Under the pieces are notes generated by a model, which did no database searches, was not told where the DNA came from, and was given only the letters and a program-made list of their open reading frames with translations. Shown in pieces: positions 22,886 to 23,674 of a DNA stretch of 23,674 nucleotides (its first letter is position 1; every line of letters starts with the position of its first letter). Source of the stretch: JAVBRU01 sp031547595 (GTDB taxonomy: Bacteria; Bacillota; Clostridia; Christensenellales; Aristaeellaceae); NCBI GenBank assembly GCA_031547595.1, contig JAVBRU010000028.1, positions 1 through 23,674 of the forward strand, in the 5' to 3' direction. Position numbers and translations under genes: made by a program.

Positions 22886-23674
22886 ATGGTCAGCATCCTC
22901 ACAGCGCAGCAGCTGGATGCCGCAGTGGCGCTGGCGCATCGCTTGAACATTCAGCCGCAGTATGCCTGCAAAGCCTGTCCGCAGGGAAAAAAGGCGCTTA
23001 AAGACAGCTTTCAGACCGTCCTTTCACATCCGCATGACAGGCTGCTGGGTATTCTGGACGGCGATCAGCTTTGCGCTGTATTGGCCTTGATGGCGGAACC
23101 GGAGGAACGGTATGCGGAGCTTGTGGGTGGTGTGTTCACCGAAGATTCCGCGCTCTGGCTGCCGTTTTTTGATTATCTGCGCCAGCATTATATGGGGGTT
23201 CGCTTGGATGCCTGCTATCCGGAAACCAACAAAACCGCGATTGCCTGCATGCAGAAACTCGGCGCACGGCTGATTGATGCCTCCGATGAATATTTGCTTT
23301 CGTCTTTTTCCGAAATGAAACCATTTGTAGCACAGCCGGTCATGGCAGGCGATTTTGCGGAATTCTCAGCCTTTCATGATCGCCTGCAACCCGGTGTGTA
23401 TTGGACGGGCGCGCGGCTGGCGGTTGCGCCGGTCTAGTTTGCCGTATATGCCGTTCGGGATGCAGACAGCAGCTTTGCTGCTGAAGCGGTGGTAAGCACG
23501 CTGGGCAAAGCAATGTAAGAACTCTACTTTATTGATGCACCGTGCATGGATGCGCCGCAAACCCGGGCGGCGGTTGCCGCGGCGCTTCGTCATGCTGTTG
23601 ATCAGGGCGCGCGCAGCGTGATGGCGCTGTCTCCCCAGGGCGATGCCGCACAGGCGGCCTTGCTCACCGGCCTT
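22886..23674 (+). pseudogene. GNAT-like acetyltransferase gene with two in-frame stops, runs off window
   Basis: ATG 22886 has GGGAGGA upstream and opens a frame that stops at TAG 23435-23437 after 183 codons. Reading on in the same frame gives 26 sensible codons, a TAA at 23516-23518, then 52 open codons to the window edge. The part beyond the stops looks like the second half of the same protein (F-A-V-Y-A-V, then E-L-Y-F-I-D and an amphipathic helix with A-R-S-V-M-A-L), as in tandem GNAT proteins. Residues 1-150 look like a first acetyltransferase-like domain, with N-K-T-A-I-A-C-M-Q-K-L-G-A typical of the GNAT C-terminal helix. Both stops are one C-to-T change away from glutamine codons. 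Other genes here use TAG and TAA as normal stops, so recoding is unlikely. The 183-residue product could still be made. Confidence 0.65.

Noticed and set aside
23435..23518. Stop-codon reassignment (TAG/TAA read as glutamine)
   Set aside because: Other genes in the window end at TAG (3703, 4738) and TAA (6372, 12374, 16964) at natural positions, so the standard code applies.

Overview
The window joins the late (tail and lysis) end of a siphovirus-like prophage to a stretch of chromosome that looks like a Gram-positive Clostridia (Firmicutes) genome. The host inference rests on strong AGGAGG-type ribosome binding sites, sigma-A-type promoters, a HemZ-type radical SAM protein, a bifunctional Rel protein with an RFKD motif, and the gene order secD-like / recJ / rel ... 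dtd / metallo-hydrolase / hemZ, which is familiar from Clostridia. DNA is mostly GC-rich; a gut Christensenellales- or Oscillospirales-like organism is a reasonable guess but not proven.

Bases 1-9182 hold tightly packed plus-strand phage genes in the usual order: 3' part of a tape measure protein with 58-residue repeats, distal tail protein (Dit), Gp37-like tail hub protein, a baseplate/fibre protein, a fibronectin-domain tail protein, a short protein, a DUF6273-like putative receptor-binding protein, an NlpC/P60 endolysin with an SH3 domain, an XhlA-like membrane protein and a holin, closed by a strong terminator. A 210-base gap (3706-3915) contains two palindromic units in opposite orientation. 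No integrase is present, so the module is either the right end of a prophage or a remnant. An AT-richer gap (about 9230-9602) separates it from host genes and probably contains the junction.

Bases 9603-16966 are plus-strand host genes: a membrane GGDEF diguanylate cyclase with its own terminator; a sigma-A promoter leading into a divergent SecD-like protein; recJ; and rel. RecJ and Rel link DNA repair and the stringent response to the protein-export-like gene ahead of them only by position; a terminator-like hairpin lies just before recJ.

Bases 16959-20100 are a minus-strand block between rel and dtd: a 19-codon upstream ORF translationally coupled to a small secreted protein, a terminator, then two paralogous, signal-peptide-bearing, solute-binding-like proteins with no permease or ATPase. 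This block is the most unusual host feature.

Bases 20366-23674 are a plus-strand operon from an extended -10 promoter: dtd, a metallo-beta-lactamase-fold hydrolase, hemZ, and a GNAT-like gene broken by two in-frame stop codons and running off the window.
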